Positions 7,262-17,047 are shown, numbered from the stretch's first letter. The stretch: 64,000 nucleotides of DNA from Celerinatantimonas sp046054195 (GCF_046054195.1 NZ_JBEQCS010000014.1:1-64000), one strand, 5' to 3'. The notes: a model not told the origin generated them from the letters alone. Numbers and translations are program-made.

Positions 7262-8092
7262 ATGACCCGACTCATTAATCGTAAACCTGATCGCGCAAGC
7301 CGACTCTTGCTGGGATTACTGCCATTTATCATTATCGTGGCACTGTATTTAATTACCTCCCAAGCAAGACTGGCAATTAACCCTCACGACAAGCTATTGC
7401 CATCGTTTGAGAGTATCTATCATGCCATTTACAAAATGGCATTCGTTCCGAGCCGCCGAACCGGTGACTATTTATTGTGGAACGACACACTCTCTAGCTT
7501 AAAGCTGCTCTGTATGGGAGTTGGAATCAGCGCACTGGTTGGATTAATTGTCGGGATCATCAATGGTGCTATTCCACTTCTTCGAGCACCTTTGTCGCCA
7601 CTGTTTACCGCACTTTCATTAATTCCACCCATGGCAATTTTACCCATTCTATTTATCGCTTTTGGCCTTGGTGATTTGGCTAAAGTGATGCTGATTGTCA
7701 TTGGTGTTGCACCTTTACTGGTGCGAGACATGCAATTAAAAACACTCAGCTTACCCCAAGAGCAATTGATTAAAGCTCAGACTCTGGGCGCCACAAGCTG
7801 GCAAATCATTCTGCGAGTCATGTTACCTCAAGTCCTGCCGCGGCTTATCGAAGCGGTTCGCTTAACTCTTGGTAGTGCTTGGTTATTTTTAATTGCCGCA
7901 GAAGCCATTGCCGCCACCAGCGGACTGGGGTATCGAATCTTTTTAGTCCGTCGCTATCTGGATATGGCCGTTATTTTGCCCTACGTGGTTTGGATAACCT
8001 TTCTCGCCTTTCTCATGGACTGGATTTTAAAACAAGTTTCTTTACGAGTCTTTCCTTGGTATGCCAGCTTAAACGGGAGTTCTAACGCATGA
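7262..8092 (+). CDS. Guanidine-operon ABC transporter permease
   Basis: 276-residue SsuC/TauC-type permease with about six membrane segments. The ATPase-contact loop is visible as EQLIKAQTLGATSWQIILRVMLPQVLPRL. It follows the binding-protein gene by 15 bases with an AAGGAG site and overlaps the ATPase gene by 4 bases (ATGA), so the importer subunits are translated together. Confidence 0.9.
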   Translation: MTRLINRKPDRASRLLLGLLPFIIIVALYLITSQARLAINPHDKLLPSFESIYHAIYKMAFVPSRRTGDYLLWNDTLSSLKLLCMGVGISALVGLIVGIINGAIPLLRAPLSPLFTALSLIPPMAILPILFIAFGLGDLAKVMLIVIGVAPLLVRDMQLKTLSLPQEQLIKAQTLGATSWQIILRVMLPQVLPRLIEAVRLTLGSAWLFLIAAEAIAATSGLGYRIFLVRRYLDMAVILPYVVWITFLAFLMDWILKQVSLRVFPWYASLNGSSNA

Positions 8093-8886
8093 GTCAGCCA
8101 ATTCTAAGTGCGAAAAATCTTTATAAAGACTATGGCGACACATGTGTTTTAGAACGTCTCAATGTCGATATCTACCCCGGTGAATTCATTACTGTGGTCG
8201 GCGCTTCAGGCTGTGGCAAAAGTACTTTTTTAAAACTTATTCTTGGCACTGAACAACCCAGTCGCGGAGAATTATTCATGGATAACCAACCGATCATCCA
8301 TGAACCTGACGAGCAGCGCGGCATTGTCTTTCAGCGCTATTCGGTTTTTCCCCATCTGAGTGCACTGGGCAATGTCATGCTCGCCGATGAGCTCTCACAC
8401 TCGCATCTACTGGGCAAATGCTTTGGCAAACATAAGCAGCAGATTCTTAAACGCGCCAAGGACATGCTCGCAAGAGTCGGACTCAGCCACGCACTCAACC
8501 GCTATCCTCATGAACTTTCTGGTGGCATGCAGCAGCGACTAGCCATCGCCCAAGCCTTGATGAAAAAACCGCGAGTGCTGCTACTTGATGAACCATTCGG
8601 AGCACTCGATCCGGGGATCAGAGCCGATATGCATCAATTAATTCATGAGTTATGGCAGCAACAACAATTGACCATTTTTATGGTCACCCACGATATTTCG
8701 GAAGGTTTTAAGCTCGGTTCGCGATTATGGGTGTTTGACAAAGTTCGTCACGACCCACATGCACCAGAGCGATTTGGAGCCCAAATTACCTACGATTTGT
8801 CGCTAAACCAATCAAGCGCACTCAAACAAAGTGAGCTTTCAACCATTCAACATACCATCAAACAAGGAGAACCAAGCAATGAGTGA
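8089..8886 (+). CDS. Guanidine-operon ABC transporter ATPase
   Basis: 265-residue nitrate/sulfonate-type ATPase. Walker A is GASGCGKST (about residues 43-51), the signature is LSGGMQQR, Walker B is VLLLDEPFGALD, and the H-loop is MVTHD. A C-terminal extension of about 45 residues follows the core. The stop overlaps the next start by 8 bases. The ATPase drives import of the substrate captured by the upstream binding protein. Confidence 0.92.
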   Translation: MSQPILSAKNLYKDYGDTCVLERLNVDIYPGEFITVVGASGCGKSTFLKLILGTEQPSRGELFMDNQPIIHEPDEQRGIVFQRYSVFPHLSALGNVMLADELSHSHLLGKCFGKHKQQILKRAKDMLARVGLSHALNRYPHELSGGMQQRLAIAQALMKKPRVLLLDEPFGALDPGIRADMHQLIHELWQQQQLTIFMVTHDISEGFKLGSRLWVFDKVRHDPHAPERFGAQITYDLSLNQSSALKQSELSTIQHTIKQGEPSNE

Positions 8887-9601
8887 ATTGCTTTACACCG
8901 ATGATCTGCCTGGCAACAGCCACTGGTCATTACAAGTTGCAGCTGGCACTGAGCTAAAATTTACCGACACTCAGGGCGGCGCCAATCTCGGAATGTTATT
9001 TTACAATCCGCATAATTTGCTAGAGCGTTATAACGCACCGGATACGCTCAAATGCCAACACACGTTTAAACTCACCAAAGGCAATTGTCTGTATTCGGAT
9101 ATGGGCCGAATTTTCTGCTCAATTACCGAAGATGACACCGGTTGGATTGACACTGTCGCCGGCACAACCAATAAAGAACTCGTTGCCAAACGCTGGGGAG
9201 AACGTGATTATCAAACTGAGCGCAATTACTGGAAACAAAACGGTTACGACAGTTTCTTAGTTGAAATTGCCAAATTTGGCTTGGGAGCACGAGACATCGC
9301 AGCGAATGTCAATTTGTTCAGTAAAATCTTCACCGATGATGACGGCAACTTCACCTTTGAGCGCGAACATTCTAAAGCGGGCGACAGCATTACTCTGCGC
9401 TTTGAGATGGATACTCTGGTTGTGATGAACACCTGCCCTCACCCGATGAATCCAGCCGAAGAATACCCGCACCGCGCGATTAGCTACGAAGTTCGAAAAG
9501 CATCCCCCATTTCTGACGATGACTATTGCAAAAACTTTCGCCCAGAAAATGGCCGTGGTTTTGAAAACACTCGCCGTTACAACCTCGCTATTCACGCTTA
9601 A
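8879..9601 (+). CDS. Carboxyguanidine deiminase subunit (DUF1989; urea-amidolyase-associated protein 1)
   Basis: 240-residue DUF1989 protein. The start is ATG 8879, preceded by AAGGAGA; the open frame extends further up inside the ATPase gene but without a ribosome-binding site. Family landmarks: GGANLGMLFYNPHNLLERYN, CQHTFKLTKGNCLYSDMGRIF, and the metal-site region TCPHPMNP. With its partner (next gene) it forms the CgdAB-type heterodimer that hydrolyses N-carboxyguanidine to allophanate and ammonia, the step that distinguishes guanidine from urea degradation. Older annotations call it urea carboxylase-associated protein 1. I do not assign the A or B letter. Confidence 0.92.
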   Translation: MSELLYTDDLPGNSHWSLQVAAGTELKFTDTQGGANLGMLFYNPHNLLERYNAPDTLKCQHTFKLTKGNCLYSDMGRIFCSITEDDTGWIDTVAGTTNKELVAKRWGERDYQTERNYWKQNGYDSFLVEIAKFGLGARDIAANVNLFSKIFTDDDGNFTFEREHSKAGDSITLRFEMDTLVVMNTCPHPMNPAEEYPHRAISYEVRKASPISDDDYCKNFRPENGRGFENTRRYNLAIHA

Positions 9602-9615
9602 CAGGAGACTCTCTC

Positions 9616-10257
9616 ATGCTTACTGAAAGTAAATTATCCGCCAGTGACGCAAGCTTTCGCGAAGTCGTTAATGCCGGCAACTATTGGTTACACACTGTCA
9701 AAGCAGGCCAAACACTGCGCATCGTCGATATTGAAGGCAACCAAGCTGCCGATACGCTGTTTTTCAGTGCCGCCGATACAGCTGAGCGCTACAGCGCCGT
9801 CGATACGATTCGCGAACAAGGCAATGTCTATCTTGAAACAGGCAGCACACTGTTAACTAATTTATGTAATCCCATGTTAACTATTATTGCTGACACCTGC
9901 GGTCGTCATGACACATTAGGGGGTGCCTGTGCCACCGAGAGCAATCAAGTTCGCTATTCGCTAACAAAGAAAAACATGCACGCCTGCCGAGATAGCTGGT
10001 TGCTAGCGGTTAGCGAACACCCTGAACTGGGTATGAGCAAACGCGACCTGACCCATAATGTGAACTTTTTTATGAATGTTCCGATTACCACCGATGGCGG
10101 TCTAACTTTTGCCGATGGCATCAGTGCACCCGGTAAATACGTTGAGCTAAAAGCGCATATGGATGTCATTGTTTTAATTTCCAACTGTCCACAACTGAAC
10201 AACCCGTGTAATGCCTATAACCCAACACCAATCGAACTGGTGATCTGGGACGCATAA
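9616..10257 (+). CDS. Carboxyguanidine deiminase subunit (DUF1989; urea-amidolyase-associated protein 2)
   Basis: 213-residue DUF1989 protein, paralogous to the upstream gene and always found with it. Landmarks: KAGQTLRIVDIEGNQAADTLF, ERYSAVDTIREQGNVYLETGS, ADTCGRHDTLGGACATESN, and ISNCPQLNNPCNAYNPTPIE near the C-terminus, with Cys/His residues suited to metal binding. It is the second subunit of the carboxyguanidine-hydrolysing complex. It begins 14 bases after the first subunit, behind an AGGAGA site. Confidence 0.92.
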   Translation: MLTESKLSASDASFREVVNAGNYWLHTVKAGQTLRIVDIEGNQAADTLFFSAADTAERYSAVDTIREQGNVYLETGSTLLTNLCNPMLTIIADTCGRHDTLGGACATESNQVRYSLTKKNMHACRDSWLLAVSEHPELGMSKRDLTHNVNFFMNVPITTDGGLTFADGISAPGKYVELKAHMDVIVLISNCPQLNNPCNAYNPTPIELVIWDA

Positions 10258-10302
10258 CGCAAACGAGTGCAAGGACGGCCTTGAGTCACACTCTGATTGT
10301 CA

Positions 10303-10316
10303 GCGGGACGACCCGC
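10303..10316 (+). other. Small intercistronic hairpin
   Basis: GCGGG-ACGA-CCCGC in the 86-base gap between the deiminase and carboxylase genes. There is no T-tract, so it is not a terminator; it may be an mRNA-processing or stability element in the long operon transcript. Confidence 0.35.
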
Positions 10317-10343
10317 ACCATTATGCATTAAGCGAGTTCACTT

Positions 10344-13300
10344 ATGTTTTCCAAAGTGCTTATAGCCAATCGTGGGGCTATTAGTTGCCGTATCACCCGC
10401 ACGCTTCAGGCGATGGGTATCTCATCGGTAGCTGTTTATCACGAATCCGACTCCGACAGTTTACATGTGCAGCAGGCTAACGAGGCTTATTGTCTTGGCA
10501 ACGGCACAAGCGCACAAACCTATTTAAATCAGGATCTCATTATCGATATTGCCAAGCGCGCCAACGCTCAAGCAATTCATCCCGGATACGGCTTTTTAAG
10601 TGAAAACCCCGAATTTGCCAAACGCTGTGAAGCCGAAAATATCGTATTTTTAGGGCCCAGCGCGCAGCAGATGATTGACTTTGGTCTAAAACATAAAGCT
10701 CGTGCACTGGCAACAAAAGCGAATGTGCCACTGTTAGGTGGCAGCGATTTACTCGATGACATAGCCCAAGCCCAAAGCAAAGCCCAACAAGTCGGCTATC
10801 CAGTGATGCTAAAAAGTACCGCTGGTGGCGGCGGAATTGGCATGCAATGCTGTTATAACGATGAAGAACTAGAAAAAGCCTTTGATAGCGTAAAACGCTT
10901 AAGTGCCAATAACTTCTCTAACAGTGGCGTATTTATTGAAAAATTTATCGAACATGCTCGTCACATTGAAGTTCAAATTTTTGGTGATGGACAAGGCCAA
11001 GTTCTAGCAATCGGTGAGCGCGACTGCTCATCGCAGCGGCGTAATCAAAAAGTCATCGAAGAATGCCCGGCTCCTCACCTTTCAGAGCAAACGCGCTCGC
11101 AACTGCATCAAACAGCCGTACAACTTGGTCAATCGGTAAACTATCGCAGCGCCGGAACAGTTGAATTTATTCTCGATGCCGACACAGAAAAATTCTATTT
11201 TCTGGAAATGAACACGCGTCTGCAGGTCGAGCACGGTGTCACTGAGCAAGTTTTTAATATTGATTTAGTGCGCTGGATGGTCGAACTTGGTGCTGGTGAA
11301 CTTCGTCCATTATCTGAGCTAAAACCGACATTAACACCTCGCGGACATGCCATTCAGGCGCGCCTTTATGCTGAAGACCCAGCAAAAGCCTTTCGCCCTA
11401 GCGCTGGATTAATCAGCCATGTTCATTTTCCGAAGATGCAGCTGCCAGAACAACGCATCGATCATTGGCTTGAAAACGGTATCGAAGTTCCCGCGCTATT
11501 TGATCCAATGCTGGCTAAATTAATTGCTTATCAAGACGATCGCAGCCAAGCCCGGCAAGCGCTTATCGACATGCTTAAGCACAGTGAAGTCTATGGTATT
11601 GAAACGAACCGCCATTATCTGATTGATTTACTCAGCAGCGATACTTTTGCCAAGGGACGCATTTTAACCAACAGTTTAAACTCGTTTCATCCGCAGCCAG
11701 CCACTATTGATGTGCTCTCTGGTGGCACACAAAGCACCATTCAGGACATTCCTGGTCGAGTCGGATACTGGCATATTGGCGTTCCACCATCCGGGCCGAT
11801 GGATAATTATTCGTTTCGCTTAGCCAATCGACTATTGGGCAATGATGAACAATGCGCTGGCATCGAAATTACCCTGACAGGCCCAACCCTTGGATTTAAC
11901 AGTGCTCGGCAGATTATCCTCGCGGGAGCTAACATTGACGCCAGTGTTGATGGCAAACCTGTTGCGATGTGGCAAGTTGTCGATATTCCCGCTGGCGCCA
12001 CACTGAAACTTGGAAAAGTTAAAAATTTTGGCTCGCGCAGTTATCTATTAATTGCTGGCGGCATTGACTGCCCGACTTATTTAGGAAGTCGTTCGACCTT
12101 TACGCTGGGTCAGTTTGGCGGCCATGTTGGTCGAGAGTTACGCGCTGGCGATGTTTTGCATCTCTTTGAGCCACCAGCAAAAGCGCCGATAATAGAGGCA
12201 GATCCTGCGATTTATCCAGAACTGACTCACAACTGGCAGCTCCATGTCATTTATGGGCCGCATGGCGCGCCAGATTATTTCACCGAGCAAGACATCCAAA
12301 CGCTCTTTAGCCATGATTACGAAGTTCACTATAACTCAAGCCGCACGGGTGTCAGGTTGATTGGACCCAAACCTAATTGGGCCAGAGAAGATGGCGGCGA
12401 AGCGGGTTTACATCCATCCAATATTCACGATAACGCATACGCAGTTGGGACGATTGATTTTACCGGTGATATGCCGGTGATTTTAGGGCCTGACGGGCCA
12501 AGTTTGGGGGGATTTGTCTGCCCGGCGACCATCATCAAAGCAGACCTTTGGAAAATGGGACAGCTTAAAGCTGGCGATAAAGTGCGCTTTATTCCAGTTT
12601 CGATGCAGTGCGCCGAAAAGATGGAGCGAGCCCAGCTAAATGCTTTACGTACGCTCACTAAAACCGATGTTGCTATCGAGCATGCGTCAATCTCTAGCGC
12701 TATTTTAAAAACCATCCCGCCAGAGCGTTATGGTGAACAAGTTGTTTATCGACCCAGCGGCGATGATTTTCTGCTGGTCGAATATGGCCCGCAAGTGCTT
12801 GATATTCGGCTGCGGTTTCGCGCTCACGCGCTGATGCTATGGCTTGAAAAAGCCCAAATCGCAGGCGTTGAAGAACTCACTCCAGGGATTCGCTCGCTGC
12901 AAATCCACTACAACAACCTCATTCTCAGTACCGATAAACTTTTAGCCTATTTGGAACAGGCTGAAAGTGAACTCACCGATATTGACCAGATGAGCGTGCC
13001 AGCACGCATTGTCCGCCTGCCGCTTTCATGGGATGACGAAGCAACCCGTTTGGCCATTGAAAAATATGATCAATTGGTTCGAAAAAATGCGCCTTGGGCG
13101 CCATCTAATATTGAGTTTATTCGTCGCATCAACGGCTTAGACTCAATCGATGAGGTCAAACACATTCTATTCAATGCCCGTTATTTAGTGATGGGATTAG
13201 GCGATGTGTACTTAGGCGCACCGGTTGCGACACCGCTAGATCCGCGCCACCGGCTCGTCACGACCAAATACAACCCAGCCCGCACTTGGACCCCTGAAAA

Positions 13301-13958
13301 CGCGGTAGGAATTGGAGGTGCATATCTTTGTGTATACGGCATGGAAGGGCCTGGTGGTTATCAGTTTGTCGGACGCACACTGCAAATGTGGAACCGCTAT
13401 CGCACCACCGAAGAATTTACCAAACCTTGGCTGTTGCGCTTTTTTGATCAGATTGAATTCTATGAAGTCTCAAGTGAAGAACTCCAACGGATTCGCCGTG
13501 AGTTTCCGAAAGGGAATTATCCGTTAGATATTCGTCAAACTGAGTTTTCCCTCGAGCAATACAACCAATTACTTAAGGACAACGCTCTTGAGATAACGGC
13601 CGCTAAGAAGCGCCAACAATCGGCATTTGAAGCAGAACGTCAGCGCTGGATAGAAACCGGACAAGCGAACTTTAGTAGCGAAGCTGACTTGATGATAGAA
13701 GATGATGCCCCGGCGCTGACTCTTAAAGATGGCGAACAAGCGATTGAAAGTTTGGTCTCCGGGAACGTCTGGAAAGTGTTAGTTGAGCCAGGCCAAGCGG
13801 TGCAAAGCGATCAAACCTTAATGATCATCGAATCGATGAAAATGGAAATTGAAATCAAAGCCCCTTGCTGTGGAAAAATCACCCAAATTTGCCACCCCAC
13901 AGGCCAAAACGTTCGCGCAGGCCAACCCTTACTGATTCTGGAGGAACAACATGATTGA
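10344..13958 (+). CDS. Guanidine carboxylase (urea carboxylase family, biotin-dependent)
   Basis: 1204-residue single-chain biotin enzyme: biotin carboxylase domain (about 1-450, ATP-grasp loop GGGGIGM, ERDCSSQRRNQKVIEE), KipA/AHS2-like (about 455-750), KipI/AHS1-like (about 800-1010), and a C-terminal biotinyl domain with ESMKME, biotinylated Lys1166. It carboxylates guanidine (or urea) using ATP and bicarbonate. The family is usually annotated urea carboxylase, but the riboswitch and the two DUF1989 partners point to guanidine as the physiological substrate. The stop overlaps the next start by 8 bases. Confidence 0.94.
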   Translation: MFSKVLIANRGAISCRITRTLQAMGISSVAVYHESDSDSLHVQQANEAYCLGNGTSAQTYLNQDLIIDIAKRANAQAIHPGYGFLSENPEFAKRCEAENIVFLGPSAQQMIDFGLKHKARALATKANVPLLGGSDLLDDIAQAQSKAQQVGYPVMLKSTAGGGGIGMQCCYNDEELEKAFDSVKRLSANNFSNSGVFIEKFIEHARHIEVQIFGDGQGQVLAIGERDCSSQRRNQKVIEECPAPHLSEQTRSQLHQTAVQLGQSVNYRSAGTVEFILDADTEKFYFLEMNTRLQVEHGVTEQVFNIDLVRWMVELGAGELRPLSELKPTLTPRGHAIQARLYAEDPAKAFRPSAGLISHVHFPKMQLPEQRIDHWLENGIEVPALFDPMLAKLIAYQDDRSQARQALIDMLKHSEVYGIETNRHYLIDLLSSDTFAKGRILTNSLNSFHPQPATIDVLSGGTQSTIQDIPGRVGYWHIGVPPSGPMDNYSFRLANRLLGNDEQCAGIEITLTGPTLGFNSARQIILAGANIDASVDGKPVAMWQVVDIPAGATLKLGKVKNFGSRSYLLIAGGIDCPTYLGSRSTFTLGQFGGHVGRELRAGDVLHLFEPPAKAPIIEADPAIYPELTHNWQLHVIYGPHGAPDYFTEQDIQTLFSHDYEVHYNSSRTGVRLIGPKPNWAREDGGEAGLHPSNIHDNAYAVGTIDFTGDMPVILGPDGPSLGGFVCPATIIKADLWKMGQLKAGDKVRFIPVSMQCAEKMERAQLNALRTLTKTDVAIEHASISSAILKTIPPERYGEQVVYRPSGDDFLLVEYGPQVLDIRLRFRAHALMLWLEKAQIAGVEELTPGIRSLQIHYNNLILSTDKLLAYLEQAESELTDIDQMSVPARIVRLPLSWDDEATRLAIEKYDQLVRKNAPWAPSNIEFIRRINGLDSIDEVKHILFNARYLVMGLGDVYLGAPVATPLDPRHRLVTTKYNPARTWTPENAVGIGGAYLCVYGMEGPGGYQFVGRTLQMWNRYRTTEEFTKPWLLRFFDQIEFYEVSSEELQRIRREFPKGNYPLDIRQTEFSLEQYNQLLKDNALEITAAKKRQQSAFEAERQRWIETGQANFSSEADLMIEDDAPALTLKDGEQAIESLVSGNVWKVLVEPGQAVQSDQTLMIIESMKMEIEIKAPCCGKITQICHPTGQNVRAGQPLLILEEQHD

Positions 13959-15708
13959 GCCAATGACAATTGAAGCACTGCACCGCAGCTATACCAATGG
14001 CGCGACTAGCGTCGGGACGCTATTACGCGATTGTTTAGCGCGCGCAAGAAACGACTCACATCAGGCTTGGATTAGCCTCTTAAGCGACGAACAATTAGAA
14101 ACGTACATTATAAATTTAGAGGGCCATAGCCCGGCAGATCTACCACTATATGGCATTCCTTTTGCTATCAAAGACAATATTGATTTAGCCGATCTGCCAA
14201 CTACTGCAGGATGTCCTGATTACAGCTATCAACCCAGCGAACATGCCTTTGTAGTTGCCAAACTGATTGCAGCAGGCGCGGTTCCTATTGGGAAAACCAA
14301 CTTGGATCAATTTGCCACGGGCTTAGTGGGGACTCGCAGTCCTTATGGTGAATGTCACAACAGTATCAATGGCGACTATGTCAGCGGTGGTTCCAGTGCA
14401 GGCTCAGCTGTTTCGGTGGCCGATGGTCAGGTGGTTTTTTCGCTAGGCACTGATACCGCAGGCTCCGGGCGAGTTCCGGCGGCATTTAATAATATTTTAG
14501 GCCTTAAAGGCAGCATCGGTCGCATCAGTTGTCGTGGTGTTGTGCCTGCATGTAAGAGCTTAGATTGTGTCACTATTTTTGCCAAAACTAGCGACGATCT
14601 AGCGGCCATCTGGCCAGTTGCCGCACAATTTGATGAGCAAGATGAATTTGCCCGTACCCGACCCGAGTTGGTTAAAACAATGACGCCAAGTTTTAAATTT
14701 GGGGTTGCAAGCAAAGAACAGCTTGAGTTTTTTAGCGATGAAGCGGCAAAGAGCTGTTATGAGCAAGCGATAGCAACCCTAACGCAGATGGGTGGTGAAG
14801 CAGTACCCATTGATTTAGCACCATTTAGTCAGGCGGCTAAACTGCTCTATGATGGCCCATGGGTTGCCGAACGCCTCGCCGCCCTTCGCGAATTTTTTAG
14901 CGCCCACCAAAAGCAAACGCTGCCAGTGATTCAAACGATTATTGGCGGTGCTGCAAACTATAGCGCAGCCGATGCTTATGCGGCACTTTATCAACTGAAA
15001 GCGCTCAAACGCCATGCTGACCAACAGCTAGCGCGGGTTGATTTTATCGTCACACCGACCACTGGCACCATTTATACTATTGATGAGGTTAATGCTGACC
15101 CAATCACGCTTAACTCTAATCTTGGGTTTTATACAAACTTCATGAACCTGCTTGATTACAGTGCGATTGCGCTACCGGCTGGATTTCGTCAAAGTGGCAC
15201 GAAACAAGGCTTACCATTTGGCATTACCCTGTTTGGTCCAACTTTTTATGAAGATGCCCTCCTTAGCATTGCGTCCCGCTGGCAAAAACAGCTGCCTCTA
15301 CCACTTGGCGCTCTGAAAGCTCAACCGCAAACGATTGATCTGTGTGTTTGTGGTGCGCACCTATCTGGCATGGCGCTCAACCATCAATTAAGCAATAAAG
15401 GCGCTAAACTCATCAAGCAAACTCATACCGCTGCGAGCTATCGGTTATTTGCGCTCAATGAAGGTTTTCCACGGCGCCCGGCAATGGTGCGCGACACCAA
15501 GCAAGGCACATCGATTGAAGTTGAGATCTGGCAATTAGGCTCTGAGTTTCTAGCTGAGTTTTTAATGGGAATTGGTGCACCACTGGGACTTGGTAAAGTT
15601 GAGCTGGAAGATGGGCAATGGGTCAGCGGTTTTATCAGCGAGCCATGCGCAACAGACAATGCCGAAGAGATCACCCATTTAAAAAGCTGGCGCAATTTTA
15701 AAGCGTAG
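13951..15708 (+). CDS. atzF: Allophanate hydrolase
   Basis: 585-residue amidase-signature enzyme that hydrolyses allophanate to ammonia and CO2, the last step of the pathway. The catalytic triad is visible: Lys74 (FAIKDNI), the cis-Ser in SGGSSAGSA (Ser148/149) and nucleophile Ser172 in DTAGSGRVP. The C-terminal 110 residues (from about 470, DLCVCGAHLSGMALN) form the small allophanate-hydrolase C domain with conserved FPRRPAM and IGAPLGLGKVEL stretches. The start is ATG 13951, overlapping the carboxylase gene. It is free-standing, not fused to the carboxylase as in yeast. Confidence 0.94.
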   Translation: MIEPMTIEALHRSYTNGATSVGTLLRDCLARARNDSHQAWISLLSDEQLETYIINLEGHSPADLPLYGIPFAIKDNIDLADLPTTAGCPDYSYQPSEHAFVVAKLIAAGAVPIGKTNLDQFATGLVGTRSPYGECHNSINGDYVSGGSSAGSAVSVADGQVVFSLGTDTAGSGRVPAAFNNILGLKGSIGRISCRGVVPACKSLDCVTIFAKTSDDLAAIWPVAAQFDEQDEFARTRPELVKTMTPSFKFGVASKEQLEFFSDEAAKSCYEQAIATLTQMGGEAVPIDLAPFSQAAKLLYDGPWVAERLAALREFFSAHQKQTLPVIQTIIGGAANYSAADAYAALYQLKALKRHADQQLARVDFIVTPTTGTIYTIDEVNADPITLNSNLGFYTNFMNLLDYSAIALPAGFRQSGTKQGLPFGITLFGPTFYEDALLSIASRWQKQLPLPLGALKAQPQTIDLCVCGAHLSGMALNHQLSNKGAKLIKQTHTAASYRLFALNEGFPRRPAMVRDTKQGTSIEVEIWQLGSEFLAEFLMGIGAPLGLGKVELEDGQWVSGFISEPCATDNAEEITHLKSWRNFKA

Positions 15709-15745
15709 CGAGTTAAAAGCTCTACCAACAGAGATTTAAGAAAGT

Positions 15746-15780
15746 GAAAATCCGTTATCGGTGACGGGTAACGGATTTTC
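15746..15780 (+). terminator. Terminator of the guanidine operon
   Basis: Perfect 12-bp inverted repeat GAAAATCCGTTA (15746-15757) / TAACGGATTTTC (15769-15780), 11-base loop, then TGTTTT. It lies 37 bases after the allophanate hydrolase stop and also just before the convergent dehydratase stop, so it may serve both directions. Confidence 0.85.
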
Positions 15781-15788
15781 TGTTTTGA

Positions 15789-16940
15789 CTAGCTTTGAGC
15801 ATTAATGACAACTTTAGCAACCGTCCATTGCTGCACACGTTCATGCAAACTCAGCCCAAGTCCAGGTCTATCTGGAACCCACATTTTGCCATCAGCAATA
15901 CGCAAGCGCTCGTTAAATACGCTCTCTAGCCATTCAAAATGCTCAACCCAAGTTTCCAGTGGATAAGCAGCCGCCAAATGAATATGAATTTCCATGACAA
16001 AATGCGGCACCATCATCAATCCTTTGTTTTGAGCTTGAGCCGCCACTTTTAGAAAAGGCGTAATACCACCGATTCTAGGGGCATCATGCATCACTAAGTC
16101 AACCGCGTCCTGTTCGATATATCTTTCAACTTCACCTGCACTGGTGAGCATTTCGCCTGTACCAACGGGGGTGATCAAGGCCTCAGCCAGCGCTTTATGG
16201 CCTTGCACATCATAGGCATCCAAGGGCTCTTCTATCCATTGTAAATGATAGCATTCAAGTGCTTTGCCCATACGCAGAGCACTGGTGCGATCCCACTGCT
16301 GATTCACATCCACCATCAATGGCACGTTATCGCCAAGTTGTTTGCGAATTGCCTCAACCCGAGCAAGATCTTTAGCTTGATCCGGATGACCAACTTTCAT
16401 TTTTATCCCGCCGATTCCACGCGCTAGCGATTGCGATGCCCGGTCAACAATTTCACCTACCGAAGCTTGCAAATATCCGCCGGAGGTGTTGTAGCAAGGC
16501 ACGCCTTCACGCCAAGCCCCCAATAATTTAGCTAAAGGCAGATTGGCTCGGCGCGCTTTTAAATCCCACAAAGCCGTATCAAACGCAGCAATTGCTTGAG
16601 TAGCTACCCCACTTCGCCCAACTGATGCCGCAGCCCAACATAATTTATTCCAGAGGCGGCCGATATCACTGGGATCTTCCCCCACCAGCAGTGGCGCAAC
16701 CTCTTTAGCAAGAGCCATCTGAGCGCTAGCGCCCACTCGTAAAGTGTAGGTAAAGCCAAGGCCATAACCGCCCTGCTCGGTGTCTATTTGTGCAACCAGT
16801 AACGACACAGCACTCAGCGCTTTTTGTCGCCCGGTTAAAACTTTAGCATCACTCACCGCCGTGGTTAGTGGTACCTCAATGCTAGTTAAAGTGATCTGGC
16901 GAATCGCATCCTGAACGTTATTTTTAGTATTTGTGCTCAT
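15789..16940 (-). CDS. L-talarate/galactarate dehydratase (enolase superfamily)
   Basis: 383-residue mandelate-racemase-group enzyme. The start is the ATG at 16940 (MSTNTKN), preceded by AAGGAT; upstream codons of the open frame lack a site. It matches the Salmonella talarate/galactarate dehydratase closely in memory: AVSDAKVLTGRQK, WAAASVGRSG, KMKVG (acid/base Lys), MVDVNQQWDR, IEEPLDAYD and GTGEMLTS (metal ligands), PHFVMEIHIHLAAAYP, FEWLxxxFNERL. It would dehydrate a C6 aldarate to a 2-keto-3-deoxy sugar acid. Later pathway steps are not adjacent. The divergent LysR gene is the likely regulator. Confidence 0.85.
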   Translation of the reverse strand: MSTNTKNNVQDAIRQITLTSIEVPLTTAVSDAKVLTGRQKALSAVSLLVAQIDTEQGGYGLGFTYTLRVGASAQMALAKEVAPLLVGEDPSDIGRLWNKLCWAAASVGRSGVATQAIAAFDTALWDLKARRANLPLAKLLGAWREGVPCYNTSGGYLQASVGEIVDRASQSLARGIGGIKMKVGHPDQAKDLARVEAIRKQLGDNVPLMVDVNQQWDRTSALRMGKALECYHLQWIEEPLDAYDVQGHKALAEALITPVGTGEMLTSAGEVERYIEQDAVDLVMHDAPRIGGITPFLKVAAQAQNKGLMMVPHFVMEIHIHLAAAYPLETWVEHFEWLESVFNERLRIADGKMWVPDRPGLGLSLHERVQQWTVAKVVINAQS

Positions 16941-16992
16941 GGTCAAATTAATCCTTATACAGAGGAAACAATGCTTTACTAGCTTGCGCCCG

Positions 16993-17014
16993 GGCATTAA
17001 TACTGTCTAATGCC
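16993..17014. promoter_or_regulatory. LysR operator between dehydratase and regulator
   Basis: Perfect 7-bp palindrome GGCATTA-N8-TAATGCC, containing the LysR T-N11-A core, in the 107-base divergent gap 34 bases before the regulator start. It fits a site bound by the LysR encoded at 17048. Confidence 0.65.
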
Positions 17015-17047
17015 AACATTGAATCTATTTATTCAGGATTTGTATCA

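Noticed and set aside
10344..15708. Urea amidolyase as the primary annotation
   Set aside because: The guanidine-I riboswitch and both DUF1989 deiminase subunits are guanidine-specific partners, so urea is unlikely to be the main substrate.
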